Assembly (NCBI GenBank): GCA_024195265.1
Contig: JAJLRJ010000004.1
Coordinates: 36,632,530-36,696,529 of the forward strand
Length of the DNA stretch: 64,000 bases
Origin: Dendrophyllia cribrosa
Lineage: Eukaryota > Cnidaria > Anthozoa > Scleractinia > Dendrophylliidae
Direction: 5' to 3'
Positions 37,340 through 48,672 of this stretch are shown here, piece after piece. The position numbers were made by a program, and so were the translations under genes. Every line of letters begins with the position of its first letter. Within the stretch, counting starts at the first letter, position 1. The notes beneath the pieces were generated by a model, which had not been told where the DNA came from, ran no database searches, and worked only from the letters and a program-made list of their open reading frames with translations.

Positions 37340-37790
37340 CCTGTGGTGCTGTTTATTATGCTGTAAAAGGTTGTTCTAACTTTTGAGTTCGTGGATGAAA
37401 TCCTAAAGTATGACCATTCAAATGAAAGCTACTGAGCAGTACTTTCCTGTGTTGCTGTTAATTATGCTGTACAAGGTGGTTCCGCCTTTTGAGTCTGTAG
37501 ATGAAATTCTCAAGTGTGACCATTCAAATAAAGACGATTGAGCAGCACTTTCCTTGGGTACTTTTTATTATGCTGTACAGGGTGGTTCTAACATTTGAAT
37601 CTATGGACGAAATCCCAATGTGTGACCATTCAAATGAAAGCTACTGAACAGCACTTTCCTGTGGTACTGTTTATTATGCTGCACAAGGTGGTTTTAACTT
37701 TTGAATCTGTGAAAGAAATCTTAAAGTGTAACCATTCAAATGAAAGCTATTGAGCAGTACTTTTTTCGTGACGCTGTTTGTTGCTTAGTA
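37340..37790 (+). repeat. 106-bp tandem array, four copies
   Basis: Units start at 37373, 37479, 37585 and 37691, exactly 106 bp apart. They share the 88-bp array's first part but have GCTGTTTATTATGCTGTACA in place of GCATGGTACCATTT. Confidence 0.9.
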
Positions 37791-37990
37791 CCGGCTGATA
37801 ATATCGTGTTTTCCTGAAATATAGTTAAAACAATTTAACCGCCAAAAGTCAAATTAAATATAACATGGACATTAAGCAGGTTAAATTTAGATATTTTGGC
37901 AGACAGTGTCCTTCAAAATAAATATTCTGTAAAATTATTTCTTTCTTGTATCAGTCTTGATAACTTTAGGTGGAGAAAAAAGTCCGGGGG

Positions 37991-38409
37991 AAGGAGGGGG
38001 GGGGGGGGGGGGGGGGGGGTACTCTCCGAAAATTTGGGCGGGGGTGTGCGGCACGCTTCTTAAAACCCTTACCCTATTTCAGACCAAAATATGCGATTTT
38101 CCCCACCCTACTTCAGACCTGACCCAAAATTCGATACCCTATTTCAGACCAGGAAGTGCTTCCGTTTGCGTAAACATTTGAGAAGGGCTTCTAATTCCCG
38201 ATGTTAATCAAACCGCATTTCTCAAAGGATGAAAAAAGTAGCTTCTTCTAAAAACCATACCCAATTTCAGACCAGAGTGCGCAAACCATACCCTATTTCA
38301 GACCAAAATGATCAAAATCTATACCCTATTTCAGACCAAAACGGCATGAAAACCATACCCTTTAGGGCCGCACATAACTATATAGCTTATATAAGGGAGT
38401 ACCCCCCCC

Positions 38410-38442
<33 letters not shown>

Positions 38443-38443
38443 G
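37991..38443. mobile_element. Poly-G/poly-C capped inverted-repeat element
   Basis: A long G run followed by TACTCTCCGAAAATTTGGGC, and TATATAAGGGAGTA followed by a long C run and GGGGAGG. The interior repeats TACCCTATTTCAGACCA. Confidence 0.75.
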
Positions 38444-40181
38444 GAGGAAAGCTACATTGTATCATTGACGCTTTATCGTGTCTTTTTGTGCTAATTTCCT
38501 TTTCAATATTTCACATTTACCCGCCGGCTTTTCAGCTGTACCTGTTTTGCTAGCCCTGGGAGCGTTCTTAAGATTCTATTCTTTGCTCCTTAGATCTTTT
38601 TAAAGTCAAGATGAATAGTCTTAAGTGTCAGACGCTTACTCACTCTACCCCATGTAGTTTCAGACTACAAGTACAAGATAAACCCCTTTTTATAAAATCT
38701 GTAAAATGGTTATGTGGTAATACATGTAGAGTAAACGTTTCCGGGCCAACACAGACAACACAGGTGATTAAGGCGGGACTTAACCCAAACGCCATTTTCC
38801 CGCCACTTGACATGGCTTTAACGGAAATATCTCGTTCACGTTTCAAGAAATCCAAAAACTATCTGCTCATCCCATGAATCTATGTTATGGGGTGTTTTGT
38901 AAATGTTTGGGTGATTTTTGGGTATGTTTGGGAGGAAATAGTTTTTCTCAAAGAATTGGTAAAATTTAGAGAATTAAGAAATATTGAAGATTTAGTGGAG
39001 TTTTAAAATTAGAATTTGTAGTTAATAATTAATAGACGGACACCAAGTTAGTCCACTAGCAATCTGGGGTGCTATTGCGTGGGTATTAACTCTGTTGGTG
39101 TTCCAAAAATTATTTTCTTTCTCCTATCCCATCTTTAAACCTCTTAAAATTTCATTCAAATTTAGGTTGAGTCCTGCCTTAATTAAAGCTGACAGATTCT
39201 TTCAGAGCGTGAGAGCTGTTGGAGAGAAATTTTTATCATGAAGAAAAGGTTATGTGCGCTTATATTCTTATGTGCGGAGCTTATGTGCGGAGCTTATGTG
39301 CGGAGCTGCGCCAAAGGGCGAGCGAAGTACCGTACCATAGAGTTCCGAAAGCAGCGCCGGCCCCGTTACTTTCGGAATTAGCAGGTGTAAGGGGCCGCTA
39401 CTTTCGGGTATCCGTTACTTTCGGGCACCTAAACTACGTGAGTAAAAAATTATGATAAAAAAAATAAAAACCAGGAGCCCATTACTAGGAGCGTGCAACT
39501 CCCATACTAAGCCTATGTCACGGCGTTTTCACAGACGAATTTATTTTTAGACTATATTTTCCGCGAAAAAGGGCAGTTCGCCACTTTGATTGGTCATTGG
39601 GGCTCTGCGAATCTCCGGGAGTCTGATATTCGCGGTAAATTCAAATCTAAAAATAAAAAACTGAAGCTGCTGCATTTGATTTTGAAAATAGCTAAATTGT
39701 AGAAAGTTTTTTTAAATAAATATTTTCTATAGAAAATGTAATGTTGCGTCGCTGGGGAAAGTGAAACAATTCAATTCTGCACTGCAGACAACGTTCAATC
39801 AAAAGCGTGCTCGTTCCCCTCCCACTCTCGATCACGCCCAGTACTCCAGTGTATCTAAAAGAGGGTATAGCTGTGTATTAACTGCCAGCTGATCCCCCCC
39901 CCCCCCCCCCCCCCCCCCAACGTACCCCGCCAAAACACTCACCCGCCGTTTAGTCGTTTATTTAGTTTATCGCTGCCCATTCATCTGAGATTTATCCAAA
40001 TTTGTGACATCGGGGTTTGAGAATTTTCAAGCTGGAGTCGGCGCATGCCGAAATTATTAAATGCGCTGTCAGTCACGCTACGTCGCGCTATCAGTCACGC
40101 TACGTCGCGCTACGTCGATTCAGACATAATTGAAGAGCCAAGAGTCAAGGAAACTATTCTGCAGTTTGTTTATATCAGAAT
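38444..40181. other. Intergenic with dispersed repeat and C run
   Basis: 39266-39305: three copies of TTATGTGCGGAGC. 39471-39660: dispersed repeat with TAGGAGCGTGCAACTCCCAT, also at 46760. 39895-39918: C run. 40062-40125: repeated TCACGCTACGTCGCGCTA. No gene recognised. Confidence 0.55.
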
Positions 40182-40187
40182 TTTATT
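40182..40187 (-). terminator. Polyadenylation signal AATAAA of the galaxin-like gene
   Basis: Minus-strand AATAAA, about 125 nt downstream of the stop codon at 40311-40313. Confidence 0.65.
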
Positions 40188-40310
40188 CATCACATCTTAA
40201 AAGTTAAACATTTCCATACACCGACATGTACATATCGTTTTATTTTAACACTGATTTAATAATTGTTGTGAATATGAATTCGTGGTTTAAGATTCACGTA
40301 GGTCAGCATC

Positions 40311-42119
40311 TCAACAAAACCTATATCCACCGAACCAACTGTAACAGCACTTGCGGACATCGGCATCATAGGCCTGGCTCCCGCAACACCTGGGAGTCAA
40401 AAATGCTGCCTTGTCTTGTGCAAAACCGTGACAGCATATTTTGAATTCGGCATCGTAAGTGTTGGTCCCACAGCACTTGGGGGTGAGTCCTGTCTTGTCT
40501 TGCAAAGTACCGCCACAGCATATTTTAAAAGTTGGGTCGTAGGTTGTTCCCCCACAAACATTGCGTCGCTGCCTGATTTCTGCTGCCCTTTGATCTGCTG
40601 AAAACGTGAAGAGAGAGGATTAAAGAACGACTCAGGCACGAGACTCAAGGAAATAAACGATGCAGCCCTGAGTAGTGATCCAATGACTATCTAGCATGCT
40701 TCATAAAACTTCAGTGTTAATTATTCTCATGATCGTTGACACCGCTTCAACCCGGGGGGGGGGGGGGGGGGGGGGGGGTACTCAACAAATTTTTGTACGG
40801 GGATACTCCGCCCCGAAGTCGAAACCCTTATCCTTTCATATACCGTTTTTGACAGAAAAGGTACCCCTTTCATATACCTTTCATTGAAAATGGTACCCCT
40901 TTCATATACCATTCACTGAAAATGGTACCCCTTTCATATATCGTTTATGTGCGTCTGTTTGTTATATTTTGAAAGGCGCTTTTTATAATACTTAAATGGC
41001 AGTTTTCCCTACATCTTTATACTTCAACTCGTGTTTTCCCTACGGTTTTCCTTTACTTCGTGAAATCCCTACCCTTTCATATACTTCAACTCGTGAAATC
41101 CCTACCCTTTCATATACCTCCAGCCTCAAAAGGTACCCCTTTCGGGCGGAGCATCCCCGTATAGCCCATTATAGGGAGTACCCCCCCCCCCCCTCCCCCG
41201 GGCGCTGCAACCGAGTAGTTATATATCGATCAAGGACGGTGTTTAGAGAAAAATACTTTTAATAACTATTTACCTAACATGTACTGTAAGCCGAATATCA
41301 GGCATTTCATATGGTCAATGACTGATTTAATTACAACATAAATAGCGTTTTTTTATATTTCCTCGATTAATTCACGGGCTACAACATTTGTCCGAGCGGG
41401 GTCCGAGCATTTCCGGCTGCGCTGTATCGGACCGTCTATAAAGGTGATGAAATAAATCAATCAATCAATCAATCAATTAACTTTATTTAAACACGGTAAA
41501 ACGACTCAGTAAAACTGTTTTTCAGTGCCTTTCAAAATAATACCAATCTAATAAACATAACGCGTAAAAAGCTAGTAGAAATCTAAACGTATCAGGGAAA
41601 GTTCAGAGAGGGTAAAACAGCGCTATTCTTTGAGTTTTCGACATCACACTGTTCACCCTTCGGATTCATTTCACGGCCTACCTTGTACAGTCTGATCTGG
41701 CGCGAACGAACACAACAGCCCATTTGGAAAACAGCACTTGTGGACATTAGGGTCGTAGGCTATATCCCAACAGCACTTGGCATTGGGTGCCGGCTTGTTT
41801 TGTAGAGAATCCGCACAGCAGATTAAAGATGCTGGGTCGTAAGGAATGTCGCCACATATAGAACGTCGCTGCCCCGGTCGCTGCCCTACTTCAGCTGTCC
41901 TTTGGTCTGCGGAAAAAGTGAAGAGACACTGATGATAACATTTTAGCCACAACACTGATAATATTTCAACTCAACAGTTTTCTATGGACCTTTTCTTTCT
42001 TCTGAATTCTCACCTCTCTGCCCTGTTTGAAACGAAGCGTCTGGGTTAGCCAGTGGGTTTGCACAGCAAAGGCAAGCAAACAAAACCACAACAACGAAGG
42101 CCAATCCAAACTTGAACAT
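40311..42119 (-). CDS. Galaxin-like secreted protein, three exons, 205 aa
   Basis: Exons 42119-42014, 41906-41682 and 40597-40311 join in phase 1/1 to 206 codons ending TGA. Residues 1-20 (MFKFGLAFVVVVLFACLCCA) are a clear signal peptide. Exons 2 and 3 start with the same DQR.AE..QR pattern and then carry galaxin-type di-cysteine repeats of the form C-G-x(2-3)-YDP/YDA...CC (ICGDIPYDPASLICC, KCCGTNTYDAEFKICC, RCCGSQAYDADVRKCC). Galaxin is a soluble coral skeletal-matrix protein; galaxin-like proteins are also found in early post-settlement calcification (known for the family). The protein is shorter than full-length galaxin, which is over 300 aa. A shared exon design suggests exon duplication. 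Function in calcification is inferred from family only. Confidence 0.88.
40755..41203. mobile_element. Poly-G/poly-C capped element inside the galaxin gene
   Basis: CCCGGGG run then TACTCAACAAATTTTTGTAC, and ATTATAGGGAGTACCCCCCC at the other end. The interior repeats ACCCCTTTCATATACC. It sits in intron 2, between exons 2 and 3. Same family as 42821-44276 and 47586-47670. Confidence 0.8.
41445..41530. repeat. (AATC)n tail abutting an inverted retroelement tail
   Basis: GATGAAATAAATCAATCAATC ends a plus-strand tail; TTTATTTAAACACGGT then begins a minus-strand tail, so two retroelement 3' ends meet head-on. Confidence 0.5.
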
Positions 42120-42196
42120 TGTGAACGGGAGTTGAATAGCCTCTTCACCGCCTGTGTCGCTCCTGTAAAGTACTGAAGCTTTGGCTTGTTTGAGCT

Positions 42197-42205
42197 CCTT
42201 TTATG
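42197..42205 (-). promoter_or_regulatory. TATA-like box of the galaxin-like gene
   Basis: CATAAAAGG on the minus strand, 78 nt upstream of the ATG. Confidence 0.5.
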
Positions 42206-42820
42206 TGCTTTGGCGCTTTGAAAATGATAAGGAAATTAGTTGTAGTTTCCGCTCTGTTGCAGACTCGATGCAGTCCGCGGAAATAAGTGCCATGCATATT
42301 TGAGGAGTCGAGTGTTTTTACTGATCAAACAATTATGTCCAGAACGGGGCGCGCAGGAAATATGAGGACAAATTTTGAGTCTGTGCTGTCACGAACGTGT
42401 CACGAAGCAACTGTTTCTTGCAACTTGCAACGTAACGCTGACGAAAGTATTGCGGGACAAGTTGCAGATTATCATGTTAATCATGATTGTTTGCAAAACA
42501 GCCGGGTTGAGAATTTTTGTTTGATTTTTCGCGGTTTGTGCTTTTGAAAAGGTTTACGATTCTCTTGACCTTCTATTACACAGCTGGTAGCAGCAAAGTT
42601 GTAATTTGCAACATGTTTTTAGTTAGCTTCCATTTAATAGTTACCCATTTAATAAGGATTTTACCCAAAATATCTAAAGATCTTCCAAAGTTATATAGCT
42701 CAAAGAACGACCAAGTCACAATCTTTCATGCACAGAGTATTACCTGTTTCCTGTGCTGTGCAATTCCGCTTGTGTACACACAGGCGGCCCAAGCTCACTA
42801 TCAGATAAACCGGGACGTGA

Positions 42821-44276
42821 CCCCCGGGGGGGGGGGGGGGTACTCCCTATAATGGGCTATACGGGGATGCTCCGCCCGAGAGGGGTACCTTTTTGAGGCT
42901 GGAGGTATATGAAAGGGTCGGGATTTCATGAAGAATGGGAAAGGGTAGCGAAAACACGAGTTGAAGTATAAAAAACGTAGGGAAAACTGTGATTAAAGTA
43001 TTATAAAAAGTCTAAAAAGCGCCTTTCAAAATATACGGCGAACAGAGCACGTAAAGGCTATATGAAAGGGGTACCATTTTCAATGAAAGGTATATGAAAG
43101 GGGTACCATTTTCAATAAAAGATATATGAAAGGGGTACCTTTTCTGTCAAAAACGGTATATGAAAGGGTAAGGAAAAACCTTTGAATGCAGAGGTCCACA
43201 CGACGCAGAAATTAAACGTGCTGGTAGTTGCCGGATCTTCCTTGTGAAAGATCTCGTGCCAGGCGTCACTTGAATGTGAAAATACAAAACTGAATGCAAG
43301 GCTGGCACTACGACAAAGGGCAGATTTATTAATGGCCAATATTTCGACTAATAGTATTAGTCTTCCTAAGGGCCAGGGCTGTACTGAAAGAAAATATTGT
43401 AACGGCTCCCAAAATTTGAAAATTACATGGTTATAAATGATTGGCTAATACCTGACATGTAGACAGCGAACTTGTAAACATAAGATAAAAATAATATATG
43501 ACATATATAGTGTATGATATAAAAATGAGTTCAGCGTTCGAAGTGTTCCCTCTATGAATTAAAAAGGCCTCGCGTGCTTTTCGACGGGAAGCATTGATGT
43601 TAGGCTGCAGTTCAAGCGGGATGAGTCTCATGTCTGCGGAAGAGTGACCTGGTAAGTTGAAATGTGTAGGGACCGCTGCTGTGGAGTTGGCGTAATGTGG
43701 GTTGTTTGTTCCTTGTCTGTGTTCTGTGAAGCGTTCACGAATTGTGCGTTTGGTTTCCCCTATATACTGTTTTTTTTTTTACATTTTTTACATTCTATCA
43801 TATATGTGAGGTTACTAGAATTACAGGTTAAATGTTGTTTTATTTGTCTAATTTCCCCGGTGTTGCTAAAAGTATACGAAGTTCTACCATTGTCAATGTA
43901 AGGGCAGGTGAGACATCCATGAGTGGAGTTGCAGCGGAAAGTGCCAGAGGTGGGCTTTGGTGTCGTGTTAGTGTTTTTTAGTTTAGCTCTAACCAAAAGG
44001 TCGCGAAGGTTTGGTGAACGACGGTAAGCGATGAAAGGAACATCTTTGAATATTTTTTGCAGATGATTTGTGGAATGGAGAATAGGTTGTTTCTTGTAAA
44101 GTATTTCTTGAATATTAGGTAGTGCTGGGTTATAGGTGGTGGTGAACGGGACTGGGGATTTATCTTTATCCCGATTATGTTCCAGTAATGTCTCACTTCT
44201 GGGTATTTGTTAGGGTTTGGAACTCGGGGCGGAGCATCCCCGTACAAAAGTTTGTTGAGTACCCCCCGGGGACGTG
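42821..44276. mobile_element. Poly-G capped element interrupted by a retroelement
   Basis: Left: CCCCCGGGGGG run, TACTCCCTATAATGGGC, then GGTATATGAAAGGGGTACC repeats to about 43174. Right: CGGGGCGGAGCATCCCCGTA and GAGTACCCCCCGGGG at about 44224-44276. Intact relatives read straight from AAGGGTAAGG into GTTTCGACCTCGGGG, so about 43175-44210 is an insertion. Confidence 0.75.
43175..44210 (-). pseudogene. Penelope-like retroelement 3' fragment (reverse-transcriptase end plus GIY-YIG), broken
   Basis: Minus-strand frames contain a segment with CLTCPYIDNG, SYTFSNTGEIR, HLTCNSSNLTYMIECKKCKK and then, after a shift at the poly-T at about 43771-43781, YIGETKRTIRERFTEHR and RRKAREAFLIHRG. This is the order of the cysteine-containing linker and GIY-YIG endonuclease of Penelope-like elements. 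The reverse transcriptase is mostly missing and further frame breaks occur upstream. Downstream (43334-43376) is a hairpin followed by GAAA resembling the hammerhead motif known in these elements. Non-functional. Confidence 0.75.
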
Positions 44277-44704
44277 ACCTTTCCTTTATGAGCAACTGAT
44301 ATTGTGTTACAAAGATACGATTTATAAAGGTTTTGTATGGAATGCAACAGTTTTGTTTCAAAACTTAAAATTTGAATGTTTGTGAATAAAATTGATTTAC
44401 CCGGTTGCTATTTTGTATTCTTTGTTGTTTGCCTGCTCCTCGCTTACCGTTGCGATCCCATACAAACCTTTATAACTCGAATCTTTGTAGCACAATACCG
44501 CTCATAGTGAGCTTGGGCCGTCTGTGGTACATGGTGTACTTGTGGGCTTAAACCATTTTAACCCCAATATCAAGATACAAATTCTCCTTTCTTGTTCTAT
44601 ACTCTTTCCGTTATGAGACGCGTCTTTTAAAACCACAAAAAAGAAGCTCCGGCACTGGCAGTAAAGTAACGTTTCAACACCTCGATCGAATCTAACCAGA
44701 TACC

Positions 44705-44829
44705 ACGCACTTCTAATTTCATTGGACCTGGATATCACGCAGTTCTATTGTTTTCAGGGATAGGGTCCATTGTTGTGTTGTTTGTTCTATTGTTTTCTCA
44801 GCAAATCAGAGAACACCTTGCAAGAACTG
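44705..44829 (+). mobile_element. 139-bp MITE family, diverged copy
   Basis: Inverted relative of the copies at 54906-55044 and 61731-61869; shares GGTCCATTGTTGTGTTGTTT and CTATTGTTTTCTCAGCAAAT. Confidence 0.6.
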
Positions 44830-45130
44830 CCAATCTAACGACTCGTTTTATGGTCACTTCCGTTGTCTTAAACTTTGACTTTGAAAATGAAAGCTTTTTT
44901 CCTGCGTCACTCGCCGAATTTGTTAAAATTGTTTATAAATACATGTAACTAAGAGTTATTTTTGTAGAGTTCAGTCTTGTAAGTTTAAATAGTCAAAGAT
45001 TTATCGATCGTGTAGATGACAATATTGTGGACATTGTTACTTTATCCTGATGAATAAATTCAAACTTGAGACCGAATTCGTTTAGATTGTTTTATAGGAT
45101 TATTGTTTGTAGAGTTCTTGCTGGCCTGAT

Positions 45131-45500
45131 TCTCAGACGGTCGGAGGTCGCTCGCATACATTCTCTCCTCTCCTAATGGAGCGAGGAGTGACTGTGAGTG
45201 CAGGCGAGCGACCTCGTACCGTCTAGGGCCCTATTTACGTGAAAAGAGGATGATCCTAGCACTAGGATCATCCGGCCTAGGTTCATCCGAGCGCGACTTG
45301 TTTTCTGCTTTCAGTTTAAATGCGAATGGTTGCACGCTAGGATGATACTAGCGCTAGGATGATCCTATCTGAGGGGTAGGATGATGCTAGCGCTAGGATC
45401 ATCCGAATGCCGTATTTATGCATGTAAACCAAATGAACCTTCTAAGATCATCCTAGCACTAGGATCATCCTCTTTCCATGTAAACAGGGCCTAAGAATCA
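45131..45500. mobile_element. Palindromic MITE interrupted in its right arm by another MITE
   Basis: Outer arms: TCTCAGACGGTCGGAGGTCG on the left (from about 45131) and GCGAGCGACCTCGTACCGTC on the right, which continues as AGAATCAGAC only after 45492. The inserted element (about 45228-45491) has GGGCCC...GGGCC ends and repeated GGATGATCCTAGCACTAGGA palindromes. Confidence 0.75.
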
Positions 45501-45670
45501 GACTCTAGGTTCTTGCAAGAATAAAGATTTATCGATCGTGTTGATAACCATATTATACATTTATCTTAAATTTAATCGCCGATTGTGTGTTTTTAATAGC
45601 AGTCATCGCTGCTTGTTTTAAATTGTACAATACAAAAAAGGTTTTCCTATCGAAAGGATTTGAATAGACA

Positions 45671-46028
45671 AATTCGGCTAACGCATTGTTGTACCCAATT
45701 CAAACCTTTTGGGATTAGAACTCTTTGTTCGTCATATTTCCATATCAATAAAGCATTGACATGGAAATTATATGGAAATATTGTGAACAAAGAATCTTAT
45801 TCCCAGGAGGTTTGAATTGGGTACAACAATGCGTTAGGGCCTGGTCGCACTGCCCGTCAAAAACAAAAATTAGCCCGTGCAAAATAACATAAAAACAAAA
45901 ATATTCCACAAAAAGAGTCAGAAGAGTGTCCCACCGGAGCGGTTTCTTTTGTTTTCCTTGATTTTTGCACGGACTAATTTTTGTTTTTGACTGTAGTGCG
46001 ACCAGGCCCTTAGCCGAATTTGTCTATG
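45671..46028. mobile_element. Palindromic MITE interrupted in its right arm by a Harbinger-like MITE
   Basis: Outer arms: GACAAATTCGGCTAACGCAT on the left; the right arm is broken after ATGCGTTA and resumes TTAGCCGAATTTGTC. The insert (about 45837-46009) has GGGCCTGGTCGCACTG ends, perfect inverted repeats and a TTA duplication, as in PIF/Harbinger elements. Confidence 0.85.
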
Positions 46029-46738
46029 ATCAACATGCGCGTTTGAAAATACGAGTTTGAAAAAAACAACGTTCTTGCACGAGACAGTCCCATAACAAAT
46101 TACGTCATCCAGTTCTCGACTTTCATTTCACACAATGCATATTTATGTCACGCATTGTTTATGAAACGAATAACTGATTTGCTTTATTTGATAAGTCCAA
46201 ACGGCGTACTTGTTATATTTAATTAACAGTTTTAATCATGTCTTTAAACAAAGTGAAGGCCCCCGTACTTCATCAGTAACGGTTTCCCGGCTATTTCCTT
46301 TGGTGTGCAGATCAGTAGAAAAAAGTTTCACTGATATCTCATAGCTCTTGGTAGACGGAATGAGACGCCGCTGAAACAACAAAAGTCCTCCACTCCAACT
46401 GACCTTGGCAAATCAAAATCAAAACAAACTATTGTATTAAAATATCTATTTTTGGTGATTAGATAGGCGTATATTGGGCAAGTGAGTGCTAAGTATTTAT
46501 TTGTGCGTTTTAAAGCGAGGCCGCATACCTTAACTTATTTACAAAATAATACTAAACCATCAAGAGAAAAACAATCAACCAATTCTTGAAAGAGGAACAA
46601 AACATGGTCTGCTCTAGCCCATTTTGGAAACGAAAATGTGAGAACACAAAAAACATTAGGCTTACATTACTTTACTTTCCATTCTAAAATTACAACTGAT
46701 TCATTCTGTGACTGGAGACGGTAATTGACAGTTTTGGT

Positions 46739-47108
46739 CAGGAGCCTATTTATACTAGGAGCGTGCAACTCCCATACTAAGCCTATGTCACGGCGTAATT
46801 CACAGACGAATTTATTTTTAGACTATATTTTGCCGCGAAATATTAAGTACGCTACTTGTGATTGGTCATCGGGGCTCTAAAATGACCACCATTAGAATTA
46901 TCGCGGTACCTTTTAGGGTATGAGCCGAAAAAATATGACAGAATATGACATGTGTTGTTTTAGAATTGGTACCTCTTAGGGGTAAAAATTATTTTGAGCC
47001 ATGCCCATCAAACGAGATTCGGGTACCTTTTAGGGTGTTCTTCGAAAATCTCCGACGAGCACCCCCGTCATTTTTATACGGGAGTCCCCCGGGGTAATGG
47101 GCTCCTGT
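46739..47108. mobile_element. Inverted-repeat element with CAGGAGCC ends
   Basis: The left CAGGAGCCTATTTA and the right TAATGGGCTCCTG are inverted. The interior includes the dispersed CGTGCAACTCCCATACTAAG sequence and a CGAGCACCCCCGTCATTTTT...CCCCCGGGG end. Confidence 0.6.
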
Positions 47109-47212
47109 TTTGGGACACTAGAGTGGTAATTTACGACAAACCTAGACTGTTATTTTTGGTTTCGTCTTTTAATACCAAAACATTTTTTGGCTTTTGAAAT
47201 GACACGAAATCC

Positions 47213-47392
47213 CATGACACAGCCATGACACAGCCATGACACAGCCATGACACAGCCATGACACAGCCATGACACAGCCATGACACAGCCATGACACAGC
47301 CATGACACAGCCATGACACAGCCATGACACAGCCATGACACAGCCATGACACAGCCATGACACAGCCATGACACAGCCATGACACAGCCGTG
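47213..47392. repeat. 11-bp minisatellite
   Basis: About 16 near-identical ATGACACAGCC units. Because 11 is not a multiple of 3 and no unit has a stop, all three minus-strand frames are open and encode MAVSWLCHGCV repeats; these are not genes. Confidence 0.95.
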
Positions 47393-47585
47393 TTCTCATG
47401 ATTATGACCAGGAGCTTGCTTTATTCTCTTAAAATAGTAAAAAAATCGCCAGAAGTGATGAACGCAAAGAAATATGAACTAAGAAGACAAAATAACGACT
47501 AAAAAACTCAAAATTCCACCAGAATGGTAATTTTGATTTCTTGACCGCCTGTCACGAAATCAAAATTGATGAACTGAACTGTAAT

Positions 47586-48510
47586 CCCGGGGGGTACTCA
47601 ACAAAGTTTTGTACGGGGATGCTCCGCCCCGAGGTCGAAACCCTTACCCTTTCATATACCGTTTTTGTGCCCTCGCCACAATGCATGCCTCGCCGACAAT
47701 TCCTGAAGAGCAGATGACCATTCAGCTAAGAGACGCGAGACCAAAGTATTGGAACCTTCGAGATTTTAGCATAAATTTTATCGAATAATGCATAGTACGG
47801 AGGTATAGAGCTCGTCTTGGTTTTATCTACGGCTGCCAAAAGAGAGTCACTGAAAGATTTTACCATTTTGCACGGCTTGAATATGGAAAATCCTCCCTAT
47901 TCCTCCGGGGATTTCTAACAGTATGGGTGTTGAGACAGGCTTATCTTGGGGTCAAGTTGCAAGGACATGTAGGAATGAGAAGAGCGACAAAATTGCTTTC
48001 TAGTTCAAATACGAAAAGCATGAGGTGCAGGCTACATGCTTCTCTTTTAAAGACAGATTTGACGCCCGAAGGGGACTTTCACTAATCTCGTACCCAGATC
48101 TTCTACGGAGTTTCAGTACAGTACAAGCACGTGAGATCTAATAAGAGATTAGTGGGTGTCCCCTCCGGGTTTTCAAATATGAAAAAGAGAAGCTTTATAA
48201 TGGTCAACAATGACGGGGTTGTTCGTCGTAGCTTTTATTGGTCAAAATTTACGCTTTTGCAATACTGTAATCGATTTAAAGTCATGCAAATAAAGCTTGT
48301 TGTTGTTGTTGGTCAAAATTTGTAGATTGGTACCGCTTAGGGTGCTAAAATATGACATACGTTGTTTTAGAATTGGTACCTCTTTGGGGTAAAAATGCAT
48401 TTAAGCCACGTCCATCAAACGAGATTGTGGCTCCTTTCAGTAGGGTGTTTTTCGAAAATTTGCGACAAGCACCGCGTCATTTTAATATGTGAGTATCCCA
48501 CGGCTTGATC
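47586..48510. other. Fragments of G-capped elements and a retroelement tail
   Basis: 47586-47670 is the left end of a CCCGGGGGGTACTCAACAAA-type element. 48320-48505 is a fragment of the CGACAAGCACC...GTCATTTTAATATG type. 48285-48312 ends in AAATAAAGCTTGTTGTTGTT, a retroelement-like tail; a similar GTT-repeat tail is at 63527-63550. Confidence 0.5.
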
Positions 48511-48531
48511 TGACGCTGATTTTAACGTGAC

Positions 48532-48537
48532 TTTATT
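48532..48537 (-). terminator. Polyadenylation signal AATAAA of the alkaline phosphatase gene
   Basis: Minus-strand AATAAA, about 135 nt after the stop at 48673. Confidence 0.6.
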
Positions 48538-48672
48538 GATGATAAAGATCGCAACTATAGTCTTTGGCAAAACCGGTGTTAGTGTGATGTAGGTTTGTAT
48601 AAAAATACTTTTAACGAGCAGGCAAAGACTTTAACGAACATAAGAATTAGGACGGTCTGGGAGGAAGCTTTC

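Noticed and set aside
47131..47399. Three overlapping frames encoding MAVSWLCHGCV repeats
   Set aside because: A consequence of an 11-bp tandem repeat without stops.
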